From: Okapia johnstoni
Taxonomy: Eukaryota; Chordata; Mammalia; Artiodactyla; Giraffidae
DNA: 64,000 bases
Direction of reading: 5' to 3'
NCBI GenBank assembly: GCA_024291935.2
Contig: CM044315.1
Coordinates: 53,666,385-53,730,384 of the forward strand
In this document: positions 23,195 through 35,814 of the stretch, one piece after another
How the letters are laid out: every line of letters begins with the position of its first letter
Numbering within the stretch: the stretch's first letter is position 1
Notes under the pieces: generated by a model
Told to the model about the DNA's origin: nothing
Seen by the model: only the letters and a program-made list of their open reading frames with translations
Database searches by the model: none
Position numbers and translations under genes: made by a program

Positions 23195-23830
23195 AGATGG
23201 TGGGAGTATTAACTAACATGACATTTGAGAAAGCATTGTGGCAAAATGAAGGTTCATATAACCTTTGATGTGGCAGTTGCACTTGTATGAATTTATGCTT
23301 AGCTTTACCTACATTCTTAGCATTCAAAGGCTATTTATCAGCATTGGATAAGCAAAATATCTATTTACTCCACCTAGAAGACATGAAAGTTAGCAGTGCT
23401 CTGCCTTCTCTCTGTAAAACATAATGAATGCTGATGATCTCTCAGAGCTAGTGGCTGCTTTTTCTTTAGTACACCCCTGACTCTGGTTCATGAATCATCT
23501 GGGGCTTTTCTTATAGTTTCTGGGTGACTCTTCAAATACTGAAAAGACGGAAGCTATATCTACATGTGTGCATTATGGAAAGATATTTTAGGTATATCGT
23601 AAAGGTAAGCAATCTATTTATAGTATATTGTGTATAGGATGATCTTATTTGTGTTAACAAAAAGTCTTAAATAGATATAAAATATTCTCATTTATATACT
23701 TTCTGGAAAGATATGCAAAAATTAGTTCCCAATTTCTTGGAGGAGTGATATTGGTGGTTTTAGAACAAGGAGTGATTATTTATACTTTAAAAAAAATGGG
23801 AATTAAAAAAAAATTTTAATGATTAGAATA
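23195..23830 (+). repeat. Old L1 3' remnant (two patches)
   Basis: 23195-23400 resembles L1 ORF2 C-terminal DNA (counterpart of 'ggtgggaatgtaaattgg' through the 'catagcagcactattcataa' region, strongly diverged). 23540-23830 resembles an old L1 3' UTR ('gctggaaagatatgcaaaaa'-type text). The stretch between may hold a small MER5-like piece. At 23871-23900 'ggtgattctaatatcc...ttgagaatcactg' resembles a MER5 end. Confidence 0.45.
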
Positions 23831-23900
23831 TTTTTCTTGGTGGTGTTTAAAATACTGCAAAGGTGATTCTAATATCCATCCAGGCTTGAGAATCACTGTC

Positions 23901-24774
23901 ATTAATGTAGCCAGATTTTTAGGTGAGAGTAAGAAAAATGAAAGATGTATTTCCAGAAAAATACATAAAAAATTTAGAAGGAATGGAGTAAAAGTCCAAG
24001 ATTTTTTTAGTGGTGTATTCTTTGAGGGAAATCAATGGGAGACACTTTTTATTCTCCTAAATTAACATTTGTAAATGCAATAATAAGATATGCTTTAACA
24101 TATCATTATCTAAGAAATAGGTGCATCTTAATTTCTAAAGGATTTTTAAGTATATTGAATAGAGCCAGCTAGAACAGATTTTCATTATAAAGTGACACCA
24201 TTATACCAATGATTGCAGGCTAATTCCCCACTTATACTATCTGACCACTGACCATGCTAGATCAAGAGGGTTTAATTTCCTTTGTAAATGTTCATTCCTG
24301 CTCATTTTACATGAGAGCAAGTAAAATGGTAGTTTAATAAAGCAAGAAATCATTTTTAAAGGGAGAATATGTAAAAGCAAATGCTGTGGATTTTTGTCAC
24401 AATAATTATACACTTCCCTTTACCATCATCCCCTGACATATCTGTGTAAAACCGAAAGGAAATCATGTTTTCTGATTTGTTTCCTATAACCTTTTAAATG
24501 ATGCCCATGACTGGATTGACCTTTAGTGTTGGCAAGTGCATGTTGGACTATTGTCTTTAGGAAATGGGTTGTAATAATAGATCCTTTTCCTCCTGTCTTA
24601 TCTGACATTTTGGCATTCATCACTTTTAAAGATTGTATTGGTTTTTTTTTTTTTTTCATGAAAGCCCTACTTTTACTTGCCAGTAGTCAAGTTTGTCTGT
24701 CATTTCCCCCCATTCCCAAGGATTCTTAAGATGAATAAAAATATTAATAAAAATAGCATATTTAGATATTGCCC
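23901..24774. other. Unique intronic sequence
   Basis: AT-rich, with a T run at about 24641-24656. No gene or repeat recognised. Confidence 0.5.
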
Positions 24775-25170
24775 TCAAGTTTGAGATTATTTTATTAATT
24801 CTTATGAAAACTGTCGTCAGATTTATTATTCCAGTTTTACAAGTGAAAAAAATGGGAGCTCAGAGAAGTTTGTGATTTTTCCCAACTCACATAACGATCA
24901 ATGCATATGTGCTAAGTTTCTTCAGTTGTGTTCAACTCTGCAATGCCATGGACTATGGGGCTCCTCTGTCCATGGGGGTTTTCCGGGAAAGAATGCTGGA
25001 GTGGGTTGCCATACCTTCCTCCAGTCATGACCCAGGGATTGAATCCATGTTTCTTTGTCTCCTGCATTGGCAGGCAGGTTCTTTACCACTAGCACCACCC
25101 CAGGAGTAAATGTCAAAATGGAATACCAACCTAGGTCCATTTGATTCCAGCTCTCTGCTGTTATACATCT
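24775..25170 (+). repeat. MIR remnant split by a Bov-tA
   Basis: 'tattattccagttttacaag', 'aagtttgtgatttttcccaa' before the SINE and 'aataccaacctaggtccatt' plus 'gattccagctctctgctgtt' after it follow the order of a MIR in sense. The SINE at 24908-25107 lies between. Confidence 0.6.
24908..25107 (-). mobile_element. Bov-tA SINE
   Basis: The reverse complement of Bov-tA, from 'gtgctaagtttcttcagttg' to 'accactagcaccaccccagg'. It is about 15 to 20 percent diverged by eye and inserted in a MIR. Confidence 0.85.
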
Positions 25171-25199
25171 TTTTTTTTTTTTTAAATAAGGATGTTCCC

Positions 25200-25375
25200 T
25201 TTGCAAAGTTCTTTGAAGTTTGACAAATATTTTTATTTATAAACATCTCATTTAGTCACACAACCTGCCAAATAGGTTAAGTGACTAAAAACAATAAGTG
25301 ACAGTGCTAGGGGATGGATCTCCTATCTACTGACTCCAAAATCACTTCTCACATGGATGCCTCTAATTTAAATCC
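25200..25375 (+). repeat. MIR-like fragment
   Basis: 'aacatctcatttagtcacac', 'aagtgacagtgctaggggat' and 'actgactccaaaatcact' follow the MIR order in sense. It is diverged. Confidence 0.5.
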
Positions 25376-25411
25376 TCTTAGCATTTTACATAGTGGACAA
25401 ACTTAACGTTG

Positions 25412-25457
25412 CCCATAAACACAGAAATTTAACACGTTACCCATAAACACAGAAATT
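25412..25457. repeat. 28-bp tandem duplication
   Basis: CCCATAAACACAGAAATT occurs at 25412 and again at 25440 with a period of 28 bp. The two units differ by a few bases. Confidence 0.85.
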
Positions 25458-25689
25458 AACTTTGTAGCTCTGTTTTCAAGCCAGGGACAAGCAGTGTTCA
25501 ACAAAACATGTATCAGAGTTGACTTAAACATTCTACTTCAAGAAATAGGCAGAGGAAATTCTTGATTTGGAATTGGACACAAACTTTGGAGATGAAAATG
25601 CTAAATGATGGGCAGTTAGGGATTTGAGCATAACCGCTGCTCACTCATAATCTAAGTTCAATTCAAATGGATGAACTTCATAAGTTGCT

Positions 25690-26035
25690 TTGTCTGTTTG
25701 GACTGCTGTAACAAAAATACCATAGATTGGGTTGCTTACAAAAAGCAAAGATCCGTTTTTTATAGTGCTGGAGATTGGGAGATCCAGGACTAGGGCACTT
25801 CCAGATTTGGTGTCAGATGAGGATCTTTGTTAGTTTGCTTGCTAGTTCATAGACAGCCATCTATTTATTGTGTCCTCCCAAGGCAGAAGGGGAAAGTGAG
25901 CTCTCTGGATCTGAGTCTCACTTATCTATACTCTTAATCCCACCTCCCAAAGTGCCTACCTTCTAATATGTTCACATAGGGGATTAGATTTCAACATATG
26001 AATTTGGGGAAGACAAACACTTTCAGCGTATAACA
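25690..26035 (+). repeat. Ancient mammalian interspersed repeat
   Basis: 'gactgctgtaacaaaaatac', 'catagattgggttgcttac' and the end part 'gatttcaacatatgaatttg' match the same family as 5617-6252 and 13335-13775. Confidence 0.65.
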
Positions 26036-27574
26036 ATAAGTGAGTGATGCTTCTTAGTGAGCCTAAAATATTACCAAGGAACCGCTTAGGCACTGTGACA
26101 ATATGATAAAATCTTCCTCTGTTTCTGCTTGATAGAAGTCTGATATATGGGCATTATCGTAATTTGTTTATGGGAAAGTTAAGAGTCATCAAATTATACA
26201 AGCTATGGAGTTAATATTATGCTAAATGATGCCTAAGGAAAATGAACATAATTTTATTTTGTATTTTGGCATTCAAGGAATCTTGTCTCAATGGATTTTT
26301 TTTTTTTTGCTTTCTACAAAATACATAGTACATTTAATAAAAGGTAATTTTATAAGAACTGCTTCCAGACTGAGCTGAATTTACTTCTATGACCTAGGCA
26401 ATAAAATTATCCAAAATTAGATTTCTGCTTATTTCTAAGTATGGGAAAAATAGACCTTAATGATGGAACAAATGTTTAGCCCAGCAGATTAACTCTGAGT
26501 GTCCTAATGAATCACTAATGTTCATGGGAATGTTGGACAGAGTTTAGGATGGATGCAAGAAATAAAAGCCCAATAATAGTAAAATAATTAATTTGAGAAC
26601 CTGTTCTGGCCATTAAAAAATTCTACTTTAATAGGAAATAAAGGTAACTTACATTTTCATTTTATGCTATGATAATTTTCTAGATAGTGTAACACCCTTG
26701 TAAAATTATATGTAGTTGCTTTTTATCAGATACAAATATGTGTGGCAATAAACCTATAAGGACCTATTTTATTAACAAATGTCTTCTTGTAACTTTGACC
26801 TTAGAATATAAAACAAAGCACAAAGAAACTAGTAATCTTATTTTTAGTAGGATCACTAGAAGAACATTTTTATTCAAGAACCAATTTCAAAAGAAGTTTC
26901 ATAGGTCAAGCCTCCATGTCTTTTACATAGTAGATGGTAAATAAATTTCAATGAGTTAATTAGATTAAAAGAGGTGTGTGAGATTTTAACATTTATATAA
27001 ACATGACAAATACTCTATAGACTGTTTCTTAGGTAGTTTAAGTCAATCTTGTTGACCTAAATGTGTACCATACACTAACACTAATACCATCTGTTGACAC
27101 CTTTCCAAGTGAATACATATTTGCCTTAGTGCCTGCCTATAAAAGTTCTTAGTTTCAGATTTAGGGCATCAGAGATTATCAAGTGAATTTGCCTTGATAT
27201 CATTTCTATGATGTATAATTTTTGACATAGCTGATAGAGAAAATATATAATGTAATATAATCTGAACTGAATTTTCATCTTTTGATTATATCCTGCCTTG
27301 TGGTTTTTATTTATTTACTCAAATTATCTGTGGAAACTATTGGGGAAAAAAAATGTTTTCCTATGTGTAAAGGTTTTCATCTCACAAAGGATCAGTCAGA
27401 AACAATGTCTTAGGTCACTTAATGAGATGTTGTCATGAAAATAATTAAAATAAGAATTAGGTATGAAGAAATAGGTATGAGTCTTAAAAACTCTGTGAAA
27501 ACTTGAAAAATAAATCATTGGTAATTAAGCCATTAAGAAACACCAATGTTAAGAAGAGGACGACAAACTTAAAT
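26036..27574. other. Unique intronic sequence
   Basis: AT-rich, with a T run at about 26299-26310. No gene or repeat recognised. Confidence 0.55.
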
Positions 27575-27583
27575 ATTAGGTTT

Positions 27584-27798
27584 CAGTGTTAGCGTTAGTT
27601 GTTCAGTCATGTATGACTCTTTGTGACCCCATGGACTGTAGCCTGCCAGGCTCCTCTGTCCATGGGACTTTCCAGGCAAGAATACTAGAGTGGGTTGCCA
27701 TGCCCTTCTCCAGGGGATCTTCCCGACTCAGGGATTGAACCTGGGTCTCCCATATTGCAAGCAGATCCTTTACTGTCTGAGCCACCAGAGAAGCCCAA
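27584..27798 (-). mobile_element. Bov-tA SINE
   Basis: Reverse complement of Bov-tA, ending on the right with GAGCCACCAGAGAAGCCC. ATTAGGTTT at 27575-27583 is repeated at 27799-27807 as a target-site duplication. Confidence 0.92.
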
Positions 27799-28048
27799 AT
27801 TAGGTTTATTTAGACCAAAAATAGATCAGACTCCAGAGACACAGAAAATTATATTTAGCATGACCATGTATTAATATTGTATTTAAAATTCTTTGCCATC
27901 CATGTTTATAAAATAACTTACCTAACTCGTATCTTCAACCATTAAGGAACATTGTGGAAAAAGATATTTTGGGAAGGGGAGATGTTGTAAAAGTTTAATT
28001 GATTGAAATTTGAAATTCCCCATTTTGGTATAGACTAGGAGTGAAAAA

Positions 28049-28072
28049 ATATATATATATATATATATATAT
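28049..28072. repeat. (AT)n microsatellite
   Basis: About 12 uninterrupted AT units. Probably variable in length. Confidence 0.9.
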
Positions 28073-28157
28073 TGTTTAATCTGGTGGGTTGTATTACCAG
28101 CTTGAAAAATAATGAAGAGGTGAAGAGATATAGGATTTGGAAGAATGATTAGTTCAC

Positions 28158-28178
28158 TTTTTTTTTTTTTTTTTTTTA
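28158..28178. repeat. poly(T) run
   Basis: About 21 consecutive T, not followed by a recognised SINE or LINE. Confidence 0.9.
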
Positions 28179-29268
28179 ATCAGATGGTTCCAGAGGTCTG
28201 GAATTCATGGGAGAGATCTTGACTAGACGTGTAAATCGTCATGTTATAAACATGATAACAGATGGATGCAAGCACATTAGATCAAGCAGAGGGGGAAAAA
28301 TCAGCAGTCATTTGTCCTTTGCATTGACATAATGAATGAGATTTTAATGTTATAGACAAGAAAAAATACTGAGATAATATCAATAAAGGATTCATTTAAT
28401 CTGTCTGGGAGGAATTAAGGAAAATTTCATATAGATGACAACATTATGACCAAAAAGCTTGGTCCTAAAAGATTAATTAGATCTTGTAGTGGTAGTGTAG
28501 GACTAAAGGGAGATTAATATTCTGTGAGTTGATGCCCCTGACGTTTTTGAGACTAAGTACTCTACTCATCAAAATTTTGAAAGTGATGAATCAGTGTTCT
28601 ATCAGGCAGTCTTGGGAGTAGTGTGATTCCCTGGACTGTAAGAAAGCCTCCTCTTGGTTGTTTCTTTATCTCCATTATTTCATAGCTTTTGTCTGGATTG
28701 ATTTATGGGGAGACAAAAGTTTCATTTTCCAGTTAAAAGTTAGGCTTAAATGTGAAAATGTCTGGTTACGTTAACATACAGATGTGAATAAATATACATC
28801 TTGAAATCTGTTATCTCTCATTTTGGGGAAAGGGATGAGAAAGTTAGAAGATGTAGGTGGTAAAGGAAAGGATATCCCTAAGTGGGAAAATACAATAAAA
28901 AGGGAAGGCTAGAGGCATTGAATTTCGCCTCACAATTTTGTCATGAAAATGCTACAGTTATACTCAGGAGATGTAGACAAACAGAAAATGTTAAAAAGGT
29001 CCTTCATGACCTATACTAATTGCATGCACTTCTGTGAAAACCTTATTAATTTAGAATGATAAAGGAGAACTTGAAAGAAGAAATTTACAATAGACATTAC
29101 AGGATGGATGAGGTTCTAAAATATGGTAAATACAATGTGGATATTTTAGAAAAATTTATCATTAATGGCTCAACTTAATAAAAATATTCATGAAAGACAG
29201 GAAAAAAAAATGTCTATTACCAAACAGTCATATTGGAAGATTGTAGATGAAATACCTGGAAAGTAGTT

Positions 29269-29464
29269 GAAAGTGAAAAGTGAAGTTATTTGCACTCTTT
29301 GTGATTCCATGGACTATAGCCTGCCAGACTCCTCTGTCCCTGGAATTCTCCAGGCAAGAGCACTGGAGTGAGTTGCCATTTCCTTCTCCAGGACCCAGGG
29401 ATTGAATCCAGGTCTCCTGCATTTCAGGCAGATTCTTTACCAACTGAGCTACTAGGGAAGCCCA
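29269..29464 (-). mobile_element. Bov-tA SINE
   Basis: Reverse complement of Bov-tA with the right end GAGCTACTAGGGAAGCCCA. GAAAGTAGTT at 29259-29268 is repeated exactly at 29465-29474. Confidence 0.93.
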
Positions 29465-29474
29465 GAAAGTAGTT

Positions 29475-30479
29475 AGAGGTCATATTATAAAATATCTTTA
29501 ACTCTGGAATAATGCCTTTGAACTTGATTCTGTGGCAGTGAAGAGCTATTTGATGATATTAAGCACAAAATAGCATAATCAATGTAGAATTTTAGAATAA
29601 TTAATTAAATAAAAGTGCCTAGAATGGTGGTAAAATGGTAAGGATTCTCTGTAAGTTCTCTAATGGCAAGGGGCCTTATTGATTTGCTAGCAGTAAGTTT
29701 TTATTCATAGGAACATTTGGTCTATGTTAAACAATTTTATAGTACCAGTGAATATAGGTAGGCATGTCGAATTGTTTCCAAAATCCAATTGACATATAAG
29801 TTGTAATTATTGTTTGAGTGATTATTGAGAAATATTTGGCCACATATAATACACTATTTTTACAAAGAGCTTAACTAGTATAGGCTTTATTTCTCTGAAA
29901 AAAAAAGAAGCATTCTCTTGCTATACACCTTCAACAGTGTTATTTTCACTGATCATGAATCACTGTGTATTGATTTGTATTTACCCATGAAACTCCGATT
30001 TTATATCAATTTGTTTCAGTCCATTTTTGTATTGTGTGAAATTCTCCACCAAGAATTGGTTTATGTAACTCTAGTACTTATAAAGCTGGGTTTTAGAGAC
30101 TCAGATTACCCAAGTAGAGCAAATAATCTGATGATATCTTGCTTACCCTTGAATTTAATCCTGTACTATGGCTACTTGGTGTTTAGTTTTCTGCACTATA
30201 GACTAAGCCTCAAAATGAGTCAGAGTGGACAAAGTGAAACTCACTGAAGTATGCACTAGGATATAGGCATGCTTTCAGTTTAGCATCCTTTCTGCTCTCT
30301 GTGGAACACTAATTCACAAGATTAATCTTGAATACCATGTTCAGAGACAAATCAGTTTTGGAATGCCTATGGATTACCTCTATGGCAGAGCCCCTATTAA
30401 CATTAATATACTAACTGCTCTGAGAGTCCCTGCAATAAGGAAAACCAATTATTTTAATTAGTTTTTATGCACACAAATA
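29475..30479. other. Unique intronic sequence
   Basis: AT-rich. A 109-codon frame at 29918-30247 has no recognisable domain and is taken as chance. Confidence 0.55.
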
Positions 30480-30660
30480 GTTCCATGTAACCCATTTTGG
30501 AAAATGCTTATTTTACTTCATAGATAAGGCAAATGAGGTTTTAAGAGACCAAGTCCTTATAAGCAATTGGCAGCAGAATAAAAACCATAGTCCAGGTCTT
30601 CAGATTTTATTTTTAATCCCCTTTTCCTAGGCTGTGTTACTACAAATCTCAGATGCTCTG
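30480..30660 (+). repeat. MIR-like remnant
   Basis: 'cattttggaaaatgcttatt' through 'gataaggcaaatgaggtttt' and the later 'agtccaggtcttcagatttt' follow the MIR order in sense. Diverged. Confidence 0.5.
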
Positions 30661-31069
30661 CAGTGAGAATTTAGGCCAAGTAAACTTTGCTGACTATTAA
30701 GATGCACAGAAGGTAAAACAGGGATATTTCCTGCTGATGTACCTGACACGTACTGACAGAGAATTTCACAAAGCCTGTATAGCTTTTGAAGTATCAGTGT
30801 TAAAAAAACATTGATTTTCCTTTTTTATGTTGACTGTTAAAACAAATTTTTACTAATTAAGTTACTTATTTCTTATTATTTTTTGATGTATAGAAAGAGT
30901 TCTTCACCACCCTTAGAGTATCTGCAGCTTTAGCAATAAATATACTTAAAAGAGAAATTGAAAGTTGCAAATTTAATTTTGTAAGAGGATGTGTATTGAT
31001 GTCATCACCATTATTACTTAAGGTTGGTGATGTGTTTTTCATACCCTTTAATAAACTTTGATATGATAT
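30661..31069. other. Unique intronic sequence
   Basis: No gene or repeat recognised. Confidence 0.5.
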
Positions 31070-31080
31070 ATGGATTGTTG

Positions 31081-31294
31081 TTGTTTAATCTTTAAGTTAT
31101 GTCCTACTCTTTGGGATCCCATGGAAGCTAGTCCACCAGGCACCTCTGTCCATGGGATTTCCTAGGCAAGGATACTGGAGTGATTGCCATTTTCTTCTCC
31201 AGAGGATCTTCCCAACCCAGGGATCAAACCAGCATCTCCTGTGTCTCCTGCACTGGCAGGCAGACTTTTTGCCACTGAGCCACCAGGGAAGTCC
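31081..31294 (-). mobile_element. Bov-tA SINE
   Basis: Reverse complement of Bov-tA, right end GAGCCACCAGGGAAGTCC. ATGGATTGTTG (31070-31080) and ATGATTTGTTG (31295-31305) form an imperfect 11-bp target-site duplication. Confidence 0.9.
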
Positions 31295-31305
31295 ATGATT
31301 TGTTG

Positions 31306-32017
31306 GTAATTTATGTCATTGATAATCATACTAAAGAAGATTTATTTAATTAGTAACCTGTGCAATAATTGTTGAGTGCTGGGGAGATGTCAGACACTGT
31401 GCTAGTCTCTTTTAATATATGGGCAGCGAGAAAACCCTTATTCTCAAGGAGCTGGCAATCAAGTTTATATTTTGAAGCCATATTCAGTATGGATATAAAT
31501 CAGAAAATAAAAGATCAATTTGTTGACATATCATTTGATGGCGCAAACTACTCAATGTTAACACTGCCTTCTTAAAATATGTACTTATATTCTTGTGATA
31601 TACTTGGTTTCCTGTTAAACTCAAATGAAAAGAAATGGACATTAATGCTGTCTTTAGCACGTCTTCACTTATTGAAACAGAGCAAGTGTCCTGTATAGAC
31701 AGTATGTGAACATACTGAAGTATGATTTCTTTGTAAGCCCTTTCTTTCCTAGGCAATAGCACAGTTAACTAAAGCTGATGTATCTGTAGAAACTAAATTG
31801 CTCTCAACCACAACAAACAAAAGGGACTCACATCAAAGATGTGAATCATGGTCTGTGCCATTGCTGACATTTAACTGAGGTTTGGATATTTAACAAACAC
31901 GATTCTAATAATTTCCAGTGCTAAACTGCTAAAGCAGACAACTGATCTAGAGCAACTCTCAAATTACCGATACTGGTTCATTAGATAGAGTAAAGACCTG
32001 GACTGTGTTTATGGTCC
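31306..32017. other. Unique intronic sequence with a short MIR/L2-like patch
   Basis: 31360-31475 has 'gttgagtgctggggagatgt' and 'ttctcaaggagctggcaatc', which look like an old MIR or L2 piece. The rest is not recognised. Confidence 0.45.
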
Positions 32018-32028
32018 CTGGAGTACCA

Positions 32029-32521
32029 GTTTAGTTGCTCGGTCATGTCCGACTCTTTGTGACCCCATGGACTGAAGCACGCCAGGCCCCCCTGTCCATC
32101 ACCAACTCCCAGAGTTTACTCAAATTCATGTCCATTGAGTCAGTGATGCCATCCAACCGTCTCATCCTCTGTTGTCCCCTTCTCCTCCTGCCTTCAATAT
32201 TTCCCAGCATCAGAATCTTTCCAAATGAGTCACTTCTTCGCATCAGGTGGCCAGAGTATTGGAGATTCACCTTTAGCATCAGTCCTTCCAGTGAAGACCC
32301 AGGACTGATCTCCCTTAGGATGGATTGGTTAGATCTCCTTGCAGTCCAGGGGACTCTCAAGAATCTTCTCTAACACCACAGTTCAAATGCAACAATTCTT
32401 CGGCTCTCAGCTTTCTTTTTAGTCCAACTCACACATCCATACATGACTACTGGAAAAACCATAGCTTTGACTAGACGGACCTTTGTTGGCAAAGTAATGT
32501 TTCTGCTTTTTAATATGCTGT
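32029..32521 (-). mobile_element. BovB LINE, 5'-truncated 3' end
   Basis: About 493 bp of the BovB 3' end in antisense. CTGGAGTACCA (11 bp) flanks it exactly at 32018-32028 and 32522-32532. One antisense frame (32043-32360) reads the BovB C-terminal text [20 protein letters not shown], part of the protein after the reverse transcriptase. Confidence 0.95.
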
Positions 32522-32532
32522 CTGGAGTACCA

Positions 32533-33029
32533 ACAAGTAAGCAAACAAAAAGTTTGGAAGTCTATGTGAGATACAAGTGTATTAGTGAAAAGAAACATTC
32601 CACTGTTTCTTCCTTTGTTTTGTTGAGAAGCCTGTTTAACCTTTGGTCAAGGCTGCCTTCAGGGAGTTAGCAGTCTGTTGCGTCAGATGATTCCAGAGCC
32701 CTGAGTTCACTCCCATTTGTATCTATAGGCTAAGGAAATAGCAATGTTAATTTTCAAGATATTCTCCACTAGTATGTAAGAGCAATTACTTTCAATACAA
32801 CAGTTGTTTGTTCTCCCCCCCCCACCACCACCCTCCTCTTTTGTTACAGTGTTGTTGGGCCCAGGCAAAATCTGACAGTGGCCTAACACAAAGCTGTTTT
32901 TGTTGTTTTTTTTTTTAATTTCCTGGCCACATTTAGGCAATTTCCTGTAACATATTAGGACAAAAGAGCTGCTCAGTGACATATAAGTAAACTGAAAGAT
33001 TCTTTAGAAAATTATAGTTTGTATTATTC
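32533..33029. other. Unique intronic sequence
   Basis: Contains a short C-rich run (32814-32826) and a T run at about 32905-32918. No gene is recognised. Confidence 0.5.
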
Positions 33030-33215
33030 TGGAGAGTCTGGTGGTAAGGGCGAGGAATTTGGAATCAACTGGACCTTGAGTTCAAATCCCTGCTATTACT
33101 ATTTCTAGTTTTTAACTTTGGACTGTTAATTTTCTGAAGACTCATCTTATTCTGTAAAATATAGCAAGAGCAGCAACTTTATAAAGTACTTTTGAATATT
33201 TGATTAGTGTTTAGA
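33030..33215 (-). repeat. MIR remnant
   Basis: 'ctggaccttgagttcaaatc', 'gactgttaattttctgaaga' and 'ctcatcttattctgtaaaat' are the reverse order of a MIR. Diverged. Confidence 0.55.
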
Positions 33216-34691
33216 ATATCACTAATGATGAAAAGATTGTAATCATCACTTCATCATCTACTATCTATGATTGACAAATATAAGATTGCAATACTTTTTA
33301 TTAGAATTGATTGTATCTTTCACTGTGTATTTTCAGAAATGTGCTTATATGGATTTTTGCTTCTAATATCTTTGTTCCTCCAATTTCCTTTCTGGAAGTG
33401 AGAAAAGCATAGATCATCAAAAATGATGATTATTCCAACACTTCCCTTACCCTTAATTTAATTCTGATTAGTTCTGAAGTTATTATCTATGTGAATTATC
33501 CCAGTAATTGCTTAGGTCACTGAGGTTTTATCAGTCTTCTATTTTATTTAGGTTTATATCCAAACAACTTTAAAATAATCTCATTCAACTTTTCAAAGCC
33601 TAAATTTATGAACTGTATTGTATGGTGTCTCAGGAAGATAGAAAAGTTGGACTCATGATAATCAGTATGCAGTAAATCAATTTATGTGAAAGCCCTTTTT
33701 CTTAAAAGAAAGTAAATTATTCCTTCTTTGATTTGTCTTTGCTCTTCAAATATACCCATATAGCTTACTATAACGTAACTATTTTTTATTTCAGTAAGAA
33801 ATGGGGAGAAATGTAATAGTTTAATGATTAAAAATACCCCCCTGCACATAATAACCGAAAATATAATGAGGAGAAGACAAAGAATCTAACCATTATTATC
33901 TTTTAAGATCCTAAATGAGTAAGAAACAGTGTCATATGCTAGTCCTAAATCCATGTATTTACAATTATCCAAATTAGTTAAATGAGATAGAAATAAAGGA
34001 TATGGAAATTATATTACTTTGAGAATAGGAATATTGATTAGATGCTAAAGAAGCTTTAAAACAAAAATGTTAGTTGCCTGAAGACAGACTTTGAATACAT
34101 ATTTTTTTAAATAAAATTGTTGGCAATTAAGTGATGCCTACTAGTTGAACAATGACCAGATAAGGAGTTTGTGATTTCCAGTTTCAAGGGATGCACAAGA
34201 TCATCTATTTGGTCAGCTTTATCTCTAATTAAAGCCTTCTGTATATAAGTAGTAAACTAAAGGATGAATATTTAGAAACATCAAAATTCAGTGAGATTGA
34301 AAAAGAGGAAGATTGGGAATGCTATTAAAAGTTCCCAGTTTACATGCATCTAGTTCTTATAAAAAGAATATAATTGAGCACTGATGAAACTATAGTTTTC
34401 TGTTGATTCTCCTTCTCTCCAATGAAACCTGCTGAAAGGCTTACATCCTTACATCATCACCTCTCCACTGAAACTTCTCTCAGTAATGCTACTGAGAAAT
34501 GATCATCTAGGTCGTGATATATTTTTCAGTCCGTCTTTTGACTTCTTCATGTTAGAAAATTAAAAACCACCGCTTCTTGGTAAAACTTTCCTTGGCTTTC
34601 ATGTTTGAATATGTTTTTTCTTACTATTCTCAATACAACAATATTCAATATCTCCAAGTTTCTGTCCTTTCAATTCCTTACCTATTCCCAT
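33216..34691. other. Unique intronic sequence
   Basis: AT-rich. No gene or repeat recognised. Confidence 0.55.
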
Positions 34692-34905
34692 AGGTGAATC
34701 AGGGGTAAAGAATCTGCCTTCAATGCAGGAGATGTGAGTTTTATCCCTGGGTTGGGAAGATCCCCTGGAAAAGGAAATGGCAACTCACTCCAGTATTATT
34801 GACTGGAAAATTCCATGGACAGCAGAGCCTGGCAGGCTACAGTCCACGGGCTCACATGAACTGGACACAACTTAGTGACTAAACTACCACCACTACCAGC
34901 AGCAT
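34692..34905 (+). mobile_element. Bov-tA SINE
   Basis: Bov-tA in sense, from 'ggtgaatcaggggtaaagaa' to 'ggacacaacttagtgactaa'. The 5' end is degraded. Confidence 0.88.
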
Positions 34906-35644
34906 GATCATACTCATATAAATTATAAAAAAAAATTCTCCAAGTATGCCTCTTTCCCAATTACTGCATTTATAATTATGTATTGACCATCTCCTCTTGG
35001 TGATGCCAACAGTACCTCAAATGCAATATTTTAAAGAAAATAATTATTACCTCTGCCCTCAAGCCAAGTCCTTATTCTAATTTTCCTAGATTTAATAGTA
35101 TTTGTATTTTTTTTGAGATATCTAAATGCATACAGTTAGAAAGAATGCCATCTCTTTGCTCTTTTTTTTTTTTTAAACTTGATCTCTCATCTCTTTCAAG
35201 ACCAAAATTTCTACCTTGACCATGACCCCCTATCTCTTTTCCTTTGAATTTTCTTTGTTGACAAGTCAATCAAGACTGTCACAACTTCAGGCTAAGATCA
35301 CAGCTTCTAACTAAATATTCTGCCTGCCTTATGAATCCTCATCTCAATTCAGACTACACAAGGAGGATTTATGCTTTCCTTTTTTTGATCCTCTTTGGAC
35401 ATTTTACCTATGTAAAATGGTAATACTAATACTAAGATGGGCATTATATTACCCATCACAGTATATCTTTATGATCTGTTTACCCCTGTCTCTCCTTACT
35501 GTTCTGGAAATTTCTAGAATTTCTGGACCATATATTTCCAACTCAATATCCCTTGTCAAAAAGGTTGAAAACAAGTAGGGAGCTTAATAACTTCTTGTGG
35601 AAAATGACTGAATGACTGAAGGTGGAACATTTAAAGTACTTCTG
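34906..35644. other. Unique intronic sequence
   Basis: T runs occur at about 35107-35114 and 35161-35173. No gene or repeat recognised. Confidence 0.5.
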
Positions 35645-35800
35645 ATTCTCCTCCCTTGGGAAAATTATTAATAGCTCTGAAGCCTATTTTTTCAGTATAA
35701 AAAGGGATATTAATATATATTTCAGAGGGTTATTATGAGAATTATAATGCATAGAACGTATGAAATCACTTAGCTTACTATCCAGTTCATATGATATAAT
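35645..35800 (-). repeat. MIR remnant
   Basis: 'cttgggaaaattattaatag', 'gggttattatgagaattata' and 'cacttagcttactatccagt' follow the reversed MIR order. Confidence 0.5.
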
Positions 35801-35814
35801 AATAATAACAAAAA

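Larger units (their letters stand above)
27808..29258. other. Unique intronic sequence with two simple repeats
   Basis: Contains an (AT)n run of about 12 units at 28049-28072 and a run of about 21 T at 28158-28178. Nothing else is recognised. Confidence 0.6.

Noticed and set aside
29918..30247. A 109-codon open frame in unique intron
   Set aside because: Hydrophobic composition follows the AT-rich DNA, with no recognisable domain, no splice sites that fit and no neighbour in a gene structure.
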